From SAR324 cluster bacterium (lineage in GTDB: Bacteria > SAR324 > XYD2-FULL-50-16): DNA of 64,000 bases. How positions within the stretch are numbered: the stretch's first letter is position 1; every line of letters begins with the position of its first letter. This document shows, one piece after another, positions 1 to 9,094 of this stretch. The translations under genes were made by a program, and so were the position numbers. The notes beneath the pieces were generated by a model, which did no database searches, was not told where the DNA came from, and was given only the letters and a program-made list of their open reading frames with translations. Location of the stretch: assembly GCA_028282885.1 (NCBI GenBank), contig JANQGX010000006.1:1-64000 (forward strand), given 5' to 3'.

Positions 1-15
1 CTAAGGGAGGAGTTT

Positions 16-483
16 TTGAGAAAAATCTATTGTTTTACTGATGATCAGATCGAACAGTCTATGGATGCTTTTCGTCAAAGACAAAAGGTCATTGCTGAAA
101 AAGAGAAACGACGGTTGGAAATCGTTACCGTCAGAGAACTGCAGGATTTCATTCTCCAAAGGGAGCCCTATCATCTTCTGGATCGCGAAATGATCTTCTC
201 AGTTATTGAATCTGTTATCAAACGCCTGGAAGAGAAACCGTTGGACTATGAACTGATCGTCATTCCGCGTCAGCATCTACAAGTTAACTATGAAATCATT
301 AATCGGGAGGTGGTTCTTTTTGACCTGGGATCCATCTATCTGAGACAGACTCATGAATCCATCATCAGTCATTTCATTAACGAGGTGGAAAATTTCAAGT
401 TTAAACTGGCCAGATACTCTTCCAGGGATGAAGTCATTCAGTTCCTGGTAAACAACATGAAGAAGTCCAAAACGAAAAGCTGA
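16..483 (+). CDS. Uncharacterised protein, 155 aa
   Basis: The TTG start is chosen because a strong ribosome binding site (aagggaggag, positions 3-12) lies 3 bases upstream. The protein is soluble, with no signal peptide or membrane span. The N-terminal third (residues about 10-40) is highly charged and probably helical. The rest alternates short hydrophobic strands and helices. I recognise no family motif. The gene ends at TGA 481-483, and nothing convincing follows that stop in frame. It is followed by the convergent secreted repeat protein. The upstream context is outside the window, so it could be the last gene of an operon. Confidence 0.65.
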   Translation: MRKIYCFTDDQIEQSMDAFRQRQKVIAEKEKRRLEIVTVRELQDFILQREPYHLLDREMIFSVIESVIKRLEEKPLDYELIVIPRQHLQVNYEIINREVVLFDLGSIYLRQTHESIISHFINEVENFKFKLARYSSRDEVIQFLVNNMKKSKTKS

Positions 484-699
484 GGGACTTTTTTGGAATG
501 TCCGGTTGTCAGTATTGTCCATACCAAGCTACCAGCCATCTTATTCTCCCAAAATCTCCTCCTCCTTTATTTGGCAGCATTCTCGTGAGAGTGATTTGAT
601 CTTTAACGACCTCTTCACGATCCAGGACCAAAGGCCTGTATTTGTCTTCCAACCAGAGTTGCAAAATGTGCCCAGATGGCGATGGTTACAAAAACCGGT

Positions 700-2850
700 T
701 TATTTTTGAGCATCACTGACACAACGGACATAATACGGTATCGTAGAAGCTGAAACAAAGCCGTTGTTATAAGCAAAATTAAATGCCATAGGGGCAGTAC
801 TATTCGGCCAATAACTGCCCGTCCAGTATTTCTGACATGAATACACGCAGGTATCGAAAACCTGTTTTAATAAATATGCTCTTGATACTATGTCTGAAAA
901 TTCGCCAGCCGTTGGGAGGCGCCAATCAGTGTATCCCTCGAGCTCCAGGTTATTGCAGTAGTTCTCTGCCCCAGATCGGTCGTGTTGAACACTGTAGCTG
1001 TTATCCTGCCATATTAATCGTGTGGTCGGGTCACCGGTTATAGTAGGATGAACACCCGCAGAAACTGAGATCGGATTGCTAACACTGATTGTTACGTTCG
1101 TATTAACGACCAGACTGAATTCATAATCCCCGTACTTGTCCGGCAAAAAGCTGGGATTGATGGCTGTCGGATCTGAAAGCGTAACGTTGCTGCCTGAAGG
1201 AACAGAAGTTATGCTCCAATTGTAGGATAAAGGGTAGCCATAGGGATCGGAACTCGCACTCCCATCAAGAGTGGTTACAAATCCCATATAACCATTCACA
1301 TCAGGGCCGGGATCAGCAAGCGGCTCCAGGTGGCGGCTGGACTCTGAGACATTAACCGTGTACTCGCGTGTTGTTAAATCAACCGTGACAACTTTATAAA
1401 TTAACGGAGTGCCAAAATCATTGCTTACATCACCGCTTACCTGCTTTGTACCATCCACTGTTACAAATTCACCGGTTGTGCTGAAGGTCGCAACTAAATC
1501 AGTCAGATCGATTCCGTATGGAACCTCCACGGTGATTGTAGAATCGGTGATTTCCCCGGTGATATTCAGCTTCAACCCGGGATTGTCAGCTTTCAAAAAG
1601 GAAAAAGCAGTGATGGCCTTGTCACTGTCGGGAGCGGCTACTATAACGGTAACCGTGTAATCCCGGGTAGTTCCATCTTCTGCGGTTATGGTGTAGATCA
1701 CCGGACTGGTAAAATCGGTGGCAATCCCGCTGGCAGGGCTGATAGAGGAACCGCTCATGACAATAGTTGGCACCAGACCTGTCACATCTGTTTCTGATGG
1801 AACCAATACGTTCACCTTACCGCCAATACCATCGATAAACCCGGCAATATCAGCAGATAGCCCACTATTGTCAATCGCTAAAAAGGAAAATGCAATAAGC
1901 GAATTGGTATTCTCTGACGATTCCTTCGTGACGCTAACCGTGTAATCGCAGGTTGTGTCGTCTTCCGCTGTCAAAGTATAGATCACCGGATTGGTAAAAT
2001 CGGTCGCAATTCCACTGACCGGACTGATGGAGAATCCGGTTATGCTGATGGTTGGGATCAGGGCCGATACATCCGTGTCGGAAGGAACTGTCACACTCAC
2101 GGTCTTACCAACCCCCTCGATAAGTCCAACGACATCTTCGGATAATTCGGCGTTATCTGTAGCCAGAAAATAAAATGCGGTGATGGCATTGCTATTGTCG
2201 GATAGCACTATGGTGATAGTGATATCGGATTGACCGTCATCATCAGTGTCAACTCCGCTGATGATACCATCATCATCCAGGATAAGAGTCACCACTGTTC
2301 CAGAACCATCTTCCTGAAGATTCAGTTCCACCACGCCAGTCGACACATCCAGGATACGCAGGTAAAAATCGACAACTCCGTCGTCGGTGACATCGATGGC
2401 AAAAGCAGTACCGGTACTTGTGGTTGTATTCCCAGTTCTGTTTGTGGCCGCGTTTCCGGATTCAACAAAAGCCAGCTCCAGTGTATTGGTATTACTGTCC
2501 AAATCCACACCATCCAGGCTGCCGTCTGATCCTTGATCAACCAAAGTACCGTTGATGGTACCTCCATCAGCAGTGCTCAGGACAATTGTATCCCCGGCGG
2601 AAAGTGAAGCGGAATCGTTATTGGTATTATCATTGTTGGCACTACCTTGGCACCCCTGCAGGAATAAACCAAATACCAGGATCAACACCAACAAAACATT
2701 TGACCCCGATCCGGTGCCGGTTGAACTCTTTATTCCTGTAAAACCAGTGGTGGAGTTACCTGCAGAGCTTTCCATACCATTCACAAAACCTGACGCCGAC
2801 CTGCAAAACAATGCGAGGTTCGAGTTTGTACTCCTTATATTGGTTTGCAT
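700..2850 (-). CDS. Secreted lipoprotein-like protein with three tandem repeats, a PKD-like domain and a DUF1566-like C-terminus
   Basis: The frame is open from ATG 2898, but ATG 2850 has a good ribosome binding site (gaaggtg, spacing 4), so I prefer that start (716 aa). Residues about 50-70 form a hydrophobic segment ending in FGLFLQGC, a lipobox, so the mature protein is probably lipid-anchored at Cys. A low-complexity Asn/Asp/Ser stretch follows, then an Asp-rich segment (DTDDDGQSD, thrombospondin-3-like). Three tandem repeats of about 90 residues each start AITAFSFL or a variant and end TTRDYTVTV or a variant; they resemble the DUF5018 class of Ig-like repeats. Next comes a PKD/REJ-like domain (LDGSASSDPYGYPLSYNWSI), then a C-terminal domain with GYTDWRLPTAGEF, the hallmark of DUF1566. 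The likely role is cell-surface display or adhesion; the ligand is unknown. Confidence 0.8.
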   Translation of the reverse strand: MQTNIRSTNSNLALFCRSASGFVNGMESSAGNSTTGFTGIKSSTGTGSGSNVLLVLILVFGLFLQGCQGSANNDNTNNDSASLSAGDTIVLSTADGGTINGTLVDQGSDGSLDGVDLDSNTNTLELAFVESGNAATNRTGNTTTSTGTAFAIDVTDDGVVDFYLRILDVSTGVVELNLQEDGSGTVVTLILDDDGIISGVDTDDDGQSDITITIVLSDNSNAITAFYFLATDNAELSEDVVGLIEGVGKTVSVTVPSDTDVSALIPTISITGFSISPVSGIATDFTNPVIYTLTAEDDTTCDYTVSVTKESSENTNSLIAFSFLAIDNSGLSADIAGFIDGIGGKVNVLVPSETDVTGLVPTIVMSGSSISPASGIATDFTSPVIYTITAEDGTTRDYTVTVIVAAPDSDKAITAFSFLKADNPGLKLNITGEITDSTITVEVPYGIDLTDLVATFSTTGEFVTVDGTKQVSGDVSNDFGTPLIYKVVTVDLTTREYTVNVSESSRHLEPLADPGPDVNGYMGFVTTLDGSASSDPYGYPLSYNWSITSVPSGSNVTLSDPTAINPSFLPDKYGDYEFSLVVNTNVTISVSNPISVSAGVHPTITGDPTTRLIWQDNSYSVQHDRSGAENYCNNLELEGYTDWRLPTAGEFSDIVSRAYLLKQVFDTCVYSCQKYWTGSYWPNSTAPMAFNFAYNNGFVSASTIPYYVRCVSDAQK

Positions 2851-3510
2851 AATCACCTTCGTGATAATTGAATCGAATTCCATCATCAGTTTAGTCATTT
2901 GAAATCTTCAGTTAAATGCAGGTTCAGAAAGGCACTTCAATATCAATATAACCATTGGGCTTCTCTCAAAAAACTGTTCTCCCTAAATTCAAACTGGGAG
3001 TTTATCTTTTGATAACACAGGTTTTTTCAGACATCCCGTTGTGTTGTTTTTGATTTTTGACATCTTCCGAATTGATTTGCCACATTCCTCCCAATCGACG
3101 TCCCTGAATATATCTGCCTGCCTAATGGTACTCACAGAAATTCTACCATATTTTACTTACCAAAAAGCAAGTCTTAGTTCTGTTAAATTCGGTAAAAATA
3201 TTATTTAATTATTTGATTTATATGATATTTTACCAAGGATTGATCAATTGAAAACTTTATCGGAGATCATCGATTAATCATTGCCACGAAAGATATGAAC
3301 TCCGGATCGGATTTTAATGAGGAGCCTGCCGCGAAAGTGAAAGCCATATTCTAAGATGAAAAATGGAGATCTTGTGGTTTGTATGCTTTTTTCCACACGC
3401 AAAATGCAATGACTGATTACAAATAAATCTTGACCCTCGTTGAAAGACCTCCTAAAATTCCACTCTGCGTATTGAACTATTCTGCTAATCTAAAAACAAG
3501 GAGGAGAAAA
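2851..3510. other. Non-coding divergent intergenic region
   Basis: This AT-rich stretch lies between the divergent lipoprotein and acid phosphatase genes and must hold promoters for both. I see no conserved gene, RNA or clear inverted repeat. Short frames here have no ribosome binding sites or family-like sequence. Confidence 0.5.
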
Positions 3511-4341
3511 GTGATTCGGCTTAAAATTGAAACTTCAGGATTGATAGTAACCATTCTTGCAATTGGTCTTTTAACATTCAGCACCCCAGTTCTGGCCAAA
3601 AGTCCCAATTATACCACGAAGGACCTGAATGAACAGCTCGTAATGGCAACCGTCTGGATGCAGACATCGGCCGAGTATCGCGCTCTCTGCTATCAGGCTT
3701 TTAACGTGGCAAAAATGAACCTTGATAATTTTCTGGCGAACTACAAAGGCAGCAAACCGGTTGCTATCATTGCAGATGCGGATGAGACTTTGATCGACAA
3801 TTCAGCATACGAAGCCTGGTTGATTGGAAAGGATTTTGGATATTCCTCAAAAACATGGACACCCTGGATGCAGGCTGCTGAAGCCTTGGCGATTCCGGGG
3901 GCCGTTGAGTTCCTTCAATATGTCAAATCAAAGGGCGTCGAGACCTTTTATGTCACAAACCGCAAGATGGTCGGCTACGATGGAACAAAAAAGAATCTGG
4001 CCGCGCTCGGTTTCCCGGATGTAGACAAAAAACACCTTCTGTTGCGAACCAAGAGCAGCGATAAGCAAGCTCGACGTGATATCGTGTTAAAGGATTATGC
4101 CGTTGCACTCTACCTGGGAGATAACCTTAACGATTTTGAAAGCGCCTTTGCCAAAAAGCCGATAGACGGTCGTTTCGCTGAAACTGACAGGGCGAAAGAT
4201 CTTTGGGGAACCAAATACATTGTGTTTCCAAATCCGACTTATGGTGAATGGGAAGCGGCAGTCATTGAGGGCAACTGGGGTGCCAGTGCTGCTGAGAAAA
4301 ACAAAATGCGGAAAGACTCATTGCGAGTCTGGGATCGCTAA
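3511..4341 (+). CDS. Exported acid phosphatase, HAD class B / lipoprotein e(P4)-like 5'-nucleotidase
   Basis: GTG 3511 is preferred to the upstream in-frame TTG 3430 because aaggaggag sits 5 bases before it and a clean signal peptide follows (MIRLKIETSG then a hydrophobic run ending PVLA). The mature protein of about 245 aa carries the HAD motif IADADETLIDNS: the DxD pair supplies nucleophile and acid/base, although the family usually has DVDET or DLDET. The C-terminal motif LYLGDNLNDF supplies the Mg2+-binding Asp pair. The spacing and the WTPWM segment match class B-like acid phosphatases of the OlpA/e(P4) group, which dephosphorylate nucleotides and sugar phosphates in the periplasm. It is monocistronic, with a terminator-like hairpin after the stop. 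There is no lipobox, so it is probably soluble. Confidence 0.88.
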   Translation: MIRLKIETSGLIVTILAIGLLTFSTPVLAKSPNYTTKDLNEQLVMATVWMQTSAEYRALCYQAFNVAKMNLDNFLANYKGSKPVAIIADADETLIDNSAYEAWLIGKDFGYSSKTWTPWMQAAEALAIPGAVEFLQYVKSKGVETFYVTNRKMVGYDGTKKNLAALGFPDVDKKHLLLRTKSSDKQARRDIVLKDYAVALYLGDNLNDFESAFAKKPIDGRFAETDRAKDLWGTKYIVFPNPTYGEWEAAVIEGNWGASAAEKNKMRKDSLRVWDR

Positions 4342-4364
4342 TCTCATCTAAAGCGGTAAACCCG

Positions 4365-4391
4365 GGCTTGGGGGAACTTTTCCCTCAAGCC
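4365..4391 (+). terminator. Hairpin after the acid phosphatase gene
   Basis: A 10-bp stem (GGCTTGGGGG with CCCTCAAGCC, one G-T pair) and a 7-base loop lie 23 bases after the stop. The U-tract is poor, so termination strength is uncertain. Confidence 0.6.
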
Positions 4392-4811
4392 TGTTCTATC
4401 CTTTGGTTTTCATCCTTTGTCTCCCCCCTTCAAAGTTTCCAAGTCATCGTTCCACAATTGCAGCATTCATCTGACGTATTATTAATTGATCATCAGGCTT
4501 GAACTGTATGATCGGGATTATCGGCCTTTTTCAAAAATGTGATTCGTTAATCAGATGGGCAATGATGCAAATTTAAAAATTGGAACGGATTCAAATTTGT
4601 AATTGACCAAAACCGAGCGGGCAATTCAGCAATTGACATCCAAATCGCTAATTCCTAAGATTTACAAAGGTTATTGAATTTTAAATATTTAGAGCCATAG
4701 TCTTCCCATCTCAGTGAGTGATAGTTCATATACCAACCTGGAGTCAGTCTGTTATGGACCCTTCGGTTGGCCAAGCTTTGATCATCGAGAGTTTCAAATC
4801 GCGATCCGTTC

Positions 4812-6305
4812 ATGAGTAATCAAGATTCCATTCCTATTCGAGATCGACTCTCTTTTCGGTTGCTTCGCAATGTTGCGTTATCTGTGCTGGCAATTGAAAT
4901 TGTTCTCGCATCGGGACAGATTCTGTTTGATTACCGAATACATAATGAGTATCTGGATGAAACAGCAACACAGATTCTCAATACCGTAGATAAAGCGGCT
5001 TCATACACGATCTGGACCCTGGACGTGGAAGGGGGCAGGAATCTTCTTACCGGGTTGCTGCGTCACAAAGCCATTGTCAAGGCAGAACTCATTGATTCCA
5101 AAGAAAAGATCTTTTCATCCGTACAGAAGTCCGCCGCGCCTTCTGCTCCCTATATCCGCTGGTTGTTTGGAGGATATCGCGTATATTCTCTGGATTTGAA
5201 CATCCAGTATGGAAGACGATCGACAGAATATGTAGGCCAACTCAAACTGACCTATGATACCGGCGCTACGGCAACATCATTCTTTAAGCGCACCCTGGTA
5301 TTCCTGGTTACCGGTTTGCTGATCAACCTGGCCCTTGCAGTTATCCTGCTATACGTATTTCATGTAACCATGGTCAGGTCGATTCTATCCATCGGAGATT
5401 TCCTTGCCAAAGTGAATCCGCAAAATCCGGGTCGTTACCGGGTTCATCTTCTACCGCAACACGAGAAAGACGAAATCGGCAGCCTCATTCAGAAGACCAA
5501 TGATCTTCTAAAAGCAGTTGGAGAGAACATTCAGCGCAGGAAGGAAATTGAGGAAGAAGTACGTTTGTTGAATATCGAACTTGAGGAACGGGTGGCAGCC
5601 CGAACCAAAGAGCTTGAATTGACAAACCAGGAACTGGAATCATTCACCTACGCCGTTTCGCATGATCTTCAGGGAGGACTGAGGGCCATCAGTGGTTTAA
5701 GCAATGCGATCCTGGAAGACAATATTGATAAACTGGATCAGGAAGGGGTGAAATACCTGCAGGGATTGGTCAAAAGCAGTAACCAGATTGAAGCCCTGAC
5801 CAAGGATCTGTTAAGACTTTCCCGCTCCACTCGCGGCGGTATCTCTCCCACCATGGTGGACTTGTCATCAATTGTTTCCGAAATTGTGAAGGCTCTGCAG
5901 GAGGCAGATCCTGAAAGGCAGGTCGAAGTGAAAATCGGCACTGACATTAGAGCTGTCGCAGATCCGCGCCTGATTAAAGTCGCCTTGGAAAACCTGATCG
6001 GCAATGCCTGGAAGTTTTCAAGCAAAAACCCTAATGTCCGCATTGAATTTGACGCTGAGAGCAGGGGAAACGAGAGGGTGTTCTACATCCGTGACAATGG
6101 TGCGGGATTTGATATGTCGGTAGCCGATAAGCTTTTTGCGCCGTTCAAAAGATTTCACCGGAATGATGATTTCACCGGTACCGGCATTGGCTTGACCACG
6201 GTAAAACGGATTATCTTAAGGCATGGCGGCAGAATCTGGGCTGAATCGGCGATAGGGCAAGGTGCCACCTTCTATTTCACCCTGGAGACCAAACAGTCGG
6301 ATTAA
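4812..6305 (+). CDS. Membrane-bound sensor histidine kinase
   Basis: This 497-residue kinase has a first membrane span at about residues 15-37, an extracytoplasmic domain of about 125 residues and a second span at about 165-190. A HAMP-like linker and coiled coil (about 210-275) follow. The HisKA box is FTYAVSHDLQGGLRAISG (His near residue 286). The ATPase domain has N box ENLIGNAWKF, G1 DNGAGFD and G2 GTGIGL. The FAPFKRFHR and GGRIWAES segments are typical of phytochrome-like or bacteriophytochrome-type kinases. The usual RAPL after the His is QGGL here, which is unusual. No response regulator is adjacent on this strand. The Rcp1-like regulator at 8312-8755 is of the class that often partners such kinases, but that link is inference. 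The start has only a weak ribosome binding site. Confidence 0.9.
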   Translation: MSNQDSIPIRDRLSFRLLRNVALSVLAIEIVLASGQILFDYRIHNEYLDETATQILNTVDKAASYTIWTLDVEGGRNLLTGLLRHKAIVKAELIDSKEKIFSSVQKSAAPSAPYIRWLFGGYRVYSLDLNIQYGRRSTEYVGQLKLTYDTGATATSFFKRTLVFLVTGLLINLALAVILLYVFHVTMVRSILSIGDFLAKVNPQNPGRYRVHLLPQHEKDEIGSLIQKTNDLLKAVGENIQRRKEIEEEVRLLNIELEERVAARTKELELTNQELESFTYAVSHDLQGGLRAISGLSNAILEDNIDKLDQEGVKYLQGLVKSSNQIEALTKDLLRLSRSTRGGISPTMVDLSSIVSEIVKALQEADPERQVEVKIGTDIRAVADPRLIKVALENLIGNAWKFSSKNPNVRIEFDAESRGNERVFYIRDNGAGFDMSVADKLFAPFKRFHRNDDFTGTGIGLTTVKRIILRHGGRIWAESAIGQGATFYFTLETKQSD

Positions 6306-6403
6306 GCCATATTCCGTTTAATCCGCTTTTTGAAATCGATTCCCCCCGTGACAGGCGAGTGACAATCAAGCGAGGATGGATAGATTTGTTGATTAACAGT
6401 GGA

Positions 6404-7282
6404 TCAAGAGAAGATGTTTAAATCTCCGTGGAGCTGGCTCAAGGTTTCGGCCTTGCCGGAAATATAATCTTCCCAGTTTCTGGAAACGACACCGATAATC
6501 AGGTTGATCAGCGTAATGGCCGCCGCGTAGGAATCAAAGCCTGAGGGATTTTTGGTTTTGATCTCGAATGTCAGATCGGCTATCTTTCCAATAGGCGAGA
6601 TAGGAGAATCTGTAAAAACTGCTAATCGTCCACCCCGTTGTTTGAAGGTATCGGCGACTTTGTGGTTGAATTCAGCATACTTCCTGAAATCAAACATCAC
6701 CAAAACATCATGCACTGCCGTTGAAACCAGATCATCGGCAATGTCCAACGGATCCGCTTTCAAGATCCTGACATTGGGTCTTACCTGCTTCAATTGCGAA
6801 TACAGGTAATAAGCAAGGGCATACGTCTGGCCACGATTACTGCCTATTGTTACGGTGTTCTTTCGATCGGAAAAAAGACCGGTCAGAATATCCAGTTTTT
6901 CCAGTGAGAGGTCATTAAATGTCGCTTCAATATTGGCAATATCATTGATGAGATAAGCCCCAACAATGCTCTCTTTGGCATCTACCCGGTTTTCTTCTTT
7001 CAGACTTACATACGCTGAGTTGGCCTGAAGATCGATATCCTTTTTGAAATCTCGCTGGGCCGTTTTAATGCTGTCATACCCGATTTTTTGAAAAAAGCGG
7101 GTTACCGTCGACACGTTAAATCCCAGCTCCAGAGCCAGCTCGGAAGCATTTTTGAGCATACAGTTCGGATAAGTACGCACCAAATGATCCGCAATTGCGT
7201 TGTCACTTGTTGTAAAACGGGTGGCTGATTCGGATATACTTGAAAAGAACTTCTTCTTAAAATCGTTCATTGAATTGGGCAA
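6404..7282 (-). CDS. RpiR/MurR-family regulator with SIS domain
   Basis: The N-terminal 75-80 residues form an HTH of the RpiR type (NVSTVTRFFQKIGYDS). The C-terminal half is a SIS sugar-phosphate-binding fold beginning VTIGSNRGQTYALAYYLYSQ and continuing to FEIKTKNPS. Such proteins sense phosphosugars or related metabolites. The start is taken as TTG 7282 because cggagagaa precedes it; ATG 7270 (residue 5) has no ribosome binding site. It follows the periplasmic binding protein gene by about 94 bases on the same strand and may be cotranscribed with it. The target genes are unknown. Confidence 0.85.
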   Translation of the reverse strand: MPNSMNDFKKKFFSSISESATRFTTSDNAIADHLVRTYPNCMLKNASELALELGFNVSTVTRFFQKIGYDSIKTAQRDFKKDIDLQANSAYVSLKEENRVDAKESIVGAYLINDIANIEATFNDLSLEKLDILTGLFSDRKNTVTIGSNRGQTYALAYYLYSQLKQVRPNVRILKADPLDIADDLVSTAVHDVLVMFDFRKYAEFNHKVADTFKQRGGRLAVFTDSPISPIGKIADLTFEIKTKNPSGFDSYAAAITLINLIIGVVSRNWEDYISGKAETLSQLHGDLNIFS

Positions 7283-7376
7283 TTCTCTCCGATCCGTGAT
7301 TCATTGTTTGTCTTTGACCCCACCTGTCGATTCATAACACTTTGATAAGGCCAACAGCGCCAAGTTCCTGCTGATA

Positions 7377-8195
7377 CTACTCGTCCTTGATGTATCCTGC
7401 AGCATGATCTGCAGGTTTATCCAACAGGCTTTTACCTGTTAATATCCGGGCATAGTAGTCATCGCTGATTCGCGTTATTTCCCCGTCATTGATCATTTTT
7501 TTGATTGCAGGTTCAATAACATTCAGTTTCTTTATTAAGGGAGATTTTCTCGACACCCCCACATGAACGGACCTGGTCTCCGAGTGATAGTAGTCCGCAA
7601 TTTCGACTTTATCGTCTATTCCCAGTTTATTGACAATTGCCTGACCTCCCAAATAGCTGTTAATGACAACATCAATCCTGTTCAACAACAGCATTCTAAA
7701 TCTCTGTTCGGTCGTTTTTACCTTCACCTTACTCAGTTTTCGATCATTGTCAAACCTTTCAAAATACAAAGAATTTATACTTGTGCCAATATCAAGGTGA
7801 TAAAGGTCCTCATATTTTTGGAGCAGAGATTTGTTCTCTTTCAGGACAAAGAAGTATTTATTACTGTTTATTCGATAAGGGGGTTGAATGAAATGGATAT
7901 ATTTCTCCCTTTCAGGTGTTTTGTAAATACCGATGCAAATATCAATTTTGCCCTCATCCAAAAAAACCAAACGCCTGGCAAAGGAGGTATATTTCATCAC
8001 CAGTTCCATCCGAAGATTCCTGGCAATTGCCTGCAGGATTCTGGAATGGAGTCCATTGGCATATTCTTCGGCAACAGATGAAATCAAAATGCCTTCCCTG
8101 GCGGATAAATCATGGGTCTGATAGAAAAGAACCACAATAAGAAGCGCCATGACTCCTATCGATCGATATAGACCTCTTGAAATTCTTCCGAACAT
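7377..8195 (-). CDS. Periplasmic solute-binding protein, family 3 type
   Basis: This is a 272-residue protein with an N-terminal signal segment (residues 12-31, ending HDLSA). It has the SBP_bac_3 pattern: an early lobe with ILQAIARNLRMELVM, a segment resembling the family's ligand-carboxylate-binding region (LDEGKIDICIGIYKTPERE), and GTSINSLYFERF as the second-lobe start. Family members bind amino acids or act as extracellular sensors. No permease or ATPase is adjacent, so it is an orphan. In this organism type, orphan family-3 proteins often serve as sensors or scavenging proteins. The ligand is unknown. Confidence 0.8.
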   Translation of the reverse strand: MFGRISRGLYRSIGVMALLIVVLFYQTHDLSAREGILISSVAEEYANGLHSRILQAIARNLRMELVMKYTSFARRLVFLDEGKIDICIGIYKTPEREKYIHFIQPPYRINSNKYFFVLKENKSLLQKYEDLYHLDIGTSINSLYFERFDNDRKLSKVKVKTTEQRFRMLLLNRIDVVINSYLGGQAIVNKLGIDDKVEIADYYHSETRSVHVGVSRKSPLIKKLNVIEPAIKKMINDGEITRISDDYYARILTGKSLLDKPADHAAGYIKDE

Positions 8196-8311
8196 TTAAA
8201 CCTCGAACTCACCTTTGCTGCTACAAAGCCAACTGAAAACTTGCAGAGATACTCGATCTCGGCAGTTTCAGAATATCACTAAGCATTTCGATTGAACCAA
8301 ACCTTATACGA

Positions 8312-8755
8312 TTACTTTGTATTAACTGGTGATTCACTTGTCACCAACCAGTATCTACCCAGTTTGGTAACGGCCATTATGAAATCAGAAAACTGCATTG
8401 GTTTGCGGACAAAGCTGTTAGCTCCCAGCCGATAACTCTCCAGTTTCTCCTCTTCCTGGTCAGATGAGGTAAGAATGATAACCGGTAATAGCTTGGTTTT
8501 TTCGTTCTCCCTGATTCTCTCCAGAACTTCAAGTCCGCCAATGGTTGGAAGCTTCAGATCCAATATCACGATCTCCGGCAGATCATTGGCATCCCGGTCT
8601 TCATACTTTCCCGTTGCAAAAAGATATTCAAGAGCTTCATCGCCGTCTTTCGCAATCTGTACCTCGTTAGCGACGTTGCACTGCTTTAAGGCTCTCATCG
8701 TCAGCAGTTCATCAACGGAGTTATCTTCCACAACCAGAATTCGCTTTTTTTTCAT
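8312..8755 (-). CDS. Single-domain response regulator, Rcp1-like
   Basis: This 147-residue receiver domain has no output domain. Acidic pocket VVEDNS, phospho-acceptor ILDLKLP (Asp near residue 69), Thr/Ser in ILTSSD, and Lys in VRKPMQF are all present. The long alpha4-beta4 insertion (YLFATGKYEDRD) is typical of cyanobacterial Rcp1-type regulators. These take phosphate from phytochrome-like kinases, such as the one at 4812-6305. The start has agaggtaacag upstream. The gene stands alone. Confidence 0.9.
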   Translation of the reverse strand: MKKKRILVVEDNSVDELLTMRALKQCNVANEVQIAKDGDEALEYLFATGKYEDRDANDLPEIVILDLKLPTIGGLEVLERIRENEKTKLLPVIILTSSDQEEEKLESYRLGANSFVRKPMQFSDFIMAVTKLGRYWLVTSESPVNTK

Positions 8756-9094
8756 CTCTGTTACCTCTCTAAAAGCACAACAGATTAATACACCGTTTCG
8801 ACGTAATTGGGTTCGTGACAGAAATTAACAGGTCATCTTTATCTTTCCCTATTCTCACTTTGACCCTTGCAGAAGACTATTCCTTACTGTCTTGCCAGAA
8901 TTGTAATCAGGTTTCTTAAAAATTGTATCCGGGATTGATTCTGTCCACCAGTGGAAAAGCATGTAATTATCAGTTTTCATCGCGTATCATTCAAACAATC
9001 AAAATAATAGGCAATCACTTTTTTAAAGTCAATCAAGCTACAATAACTGAGAATTCAACTGCCAATCATCACAATACAAGGCACGAAGATCGGG
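8756..9094. other. Intergenic, nothing recognised
   Basis: Upstream region of the response regulator and downstream end of the PGA cluster. I see no gene, RNA or strong hairpin. Confidence 0.4.

Noticed and set aside
481..590. Possible readthrough of the UGA ending the first gene
   Set aside because: The residues that follow look random and no SECIS-like hairpin is placed well.
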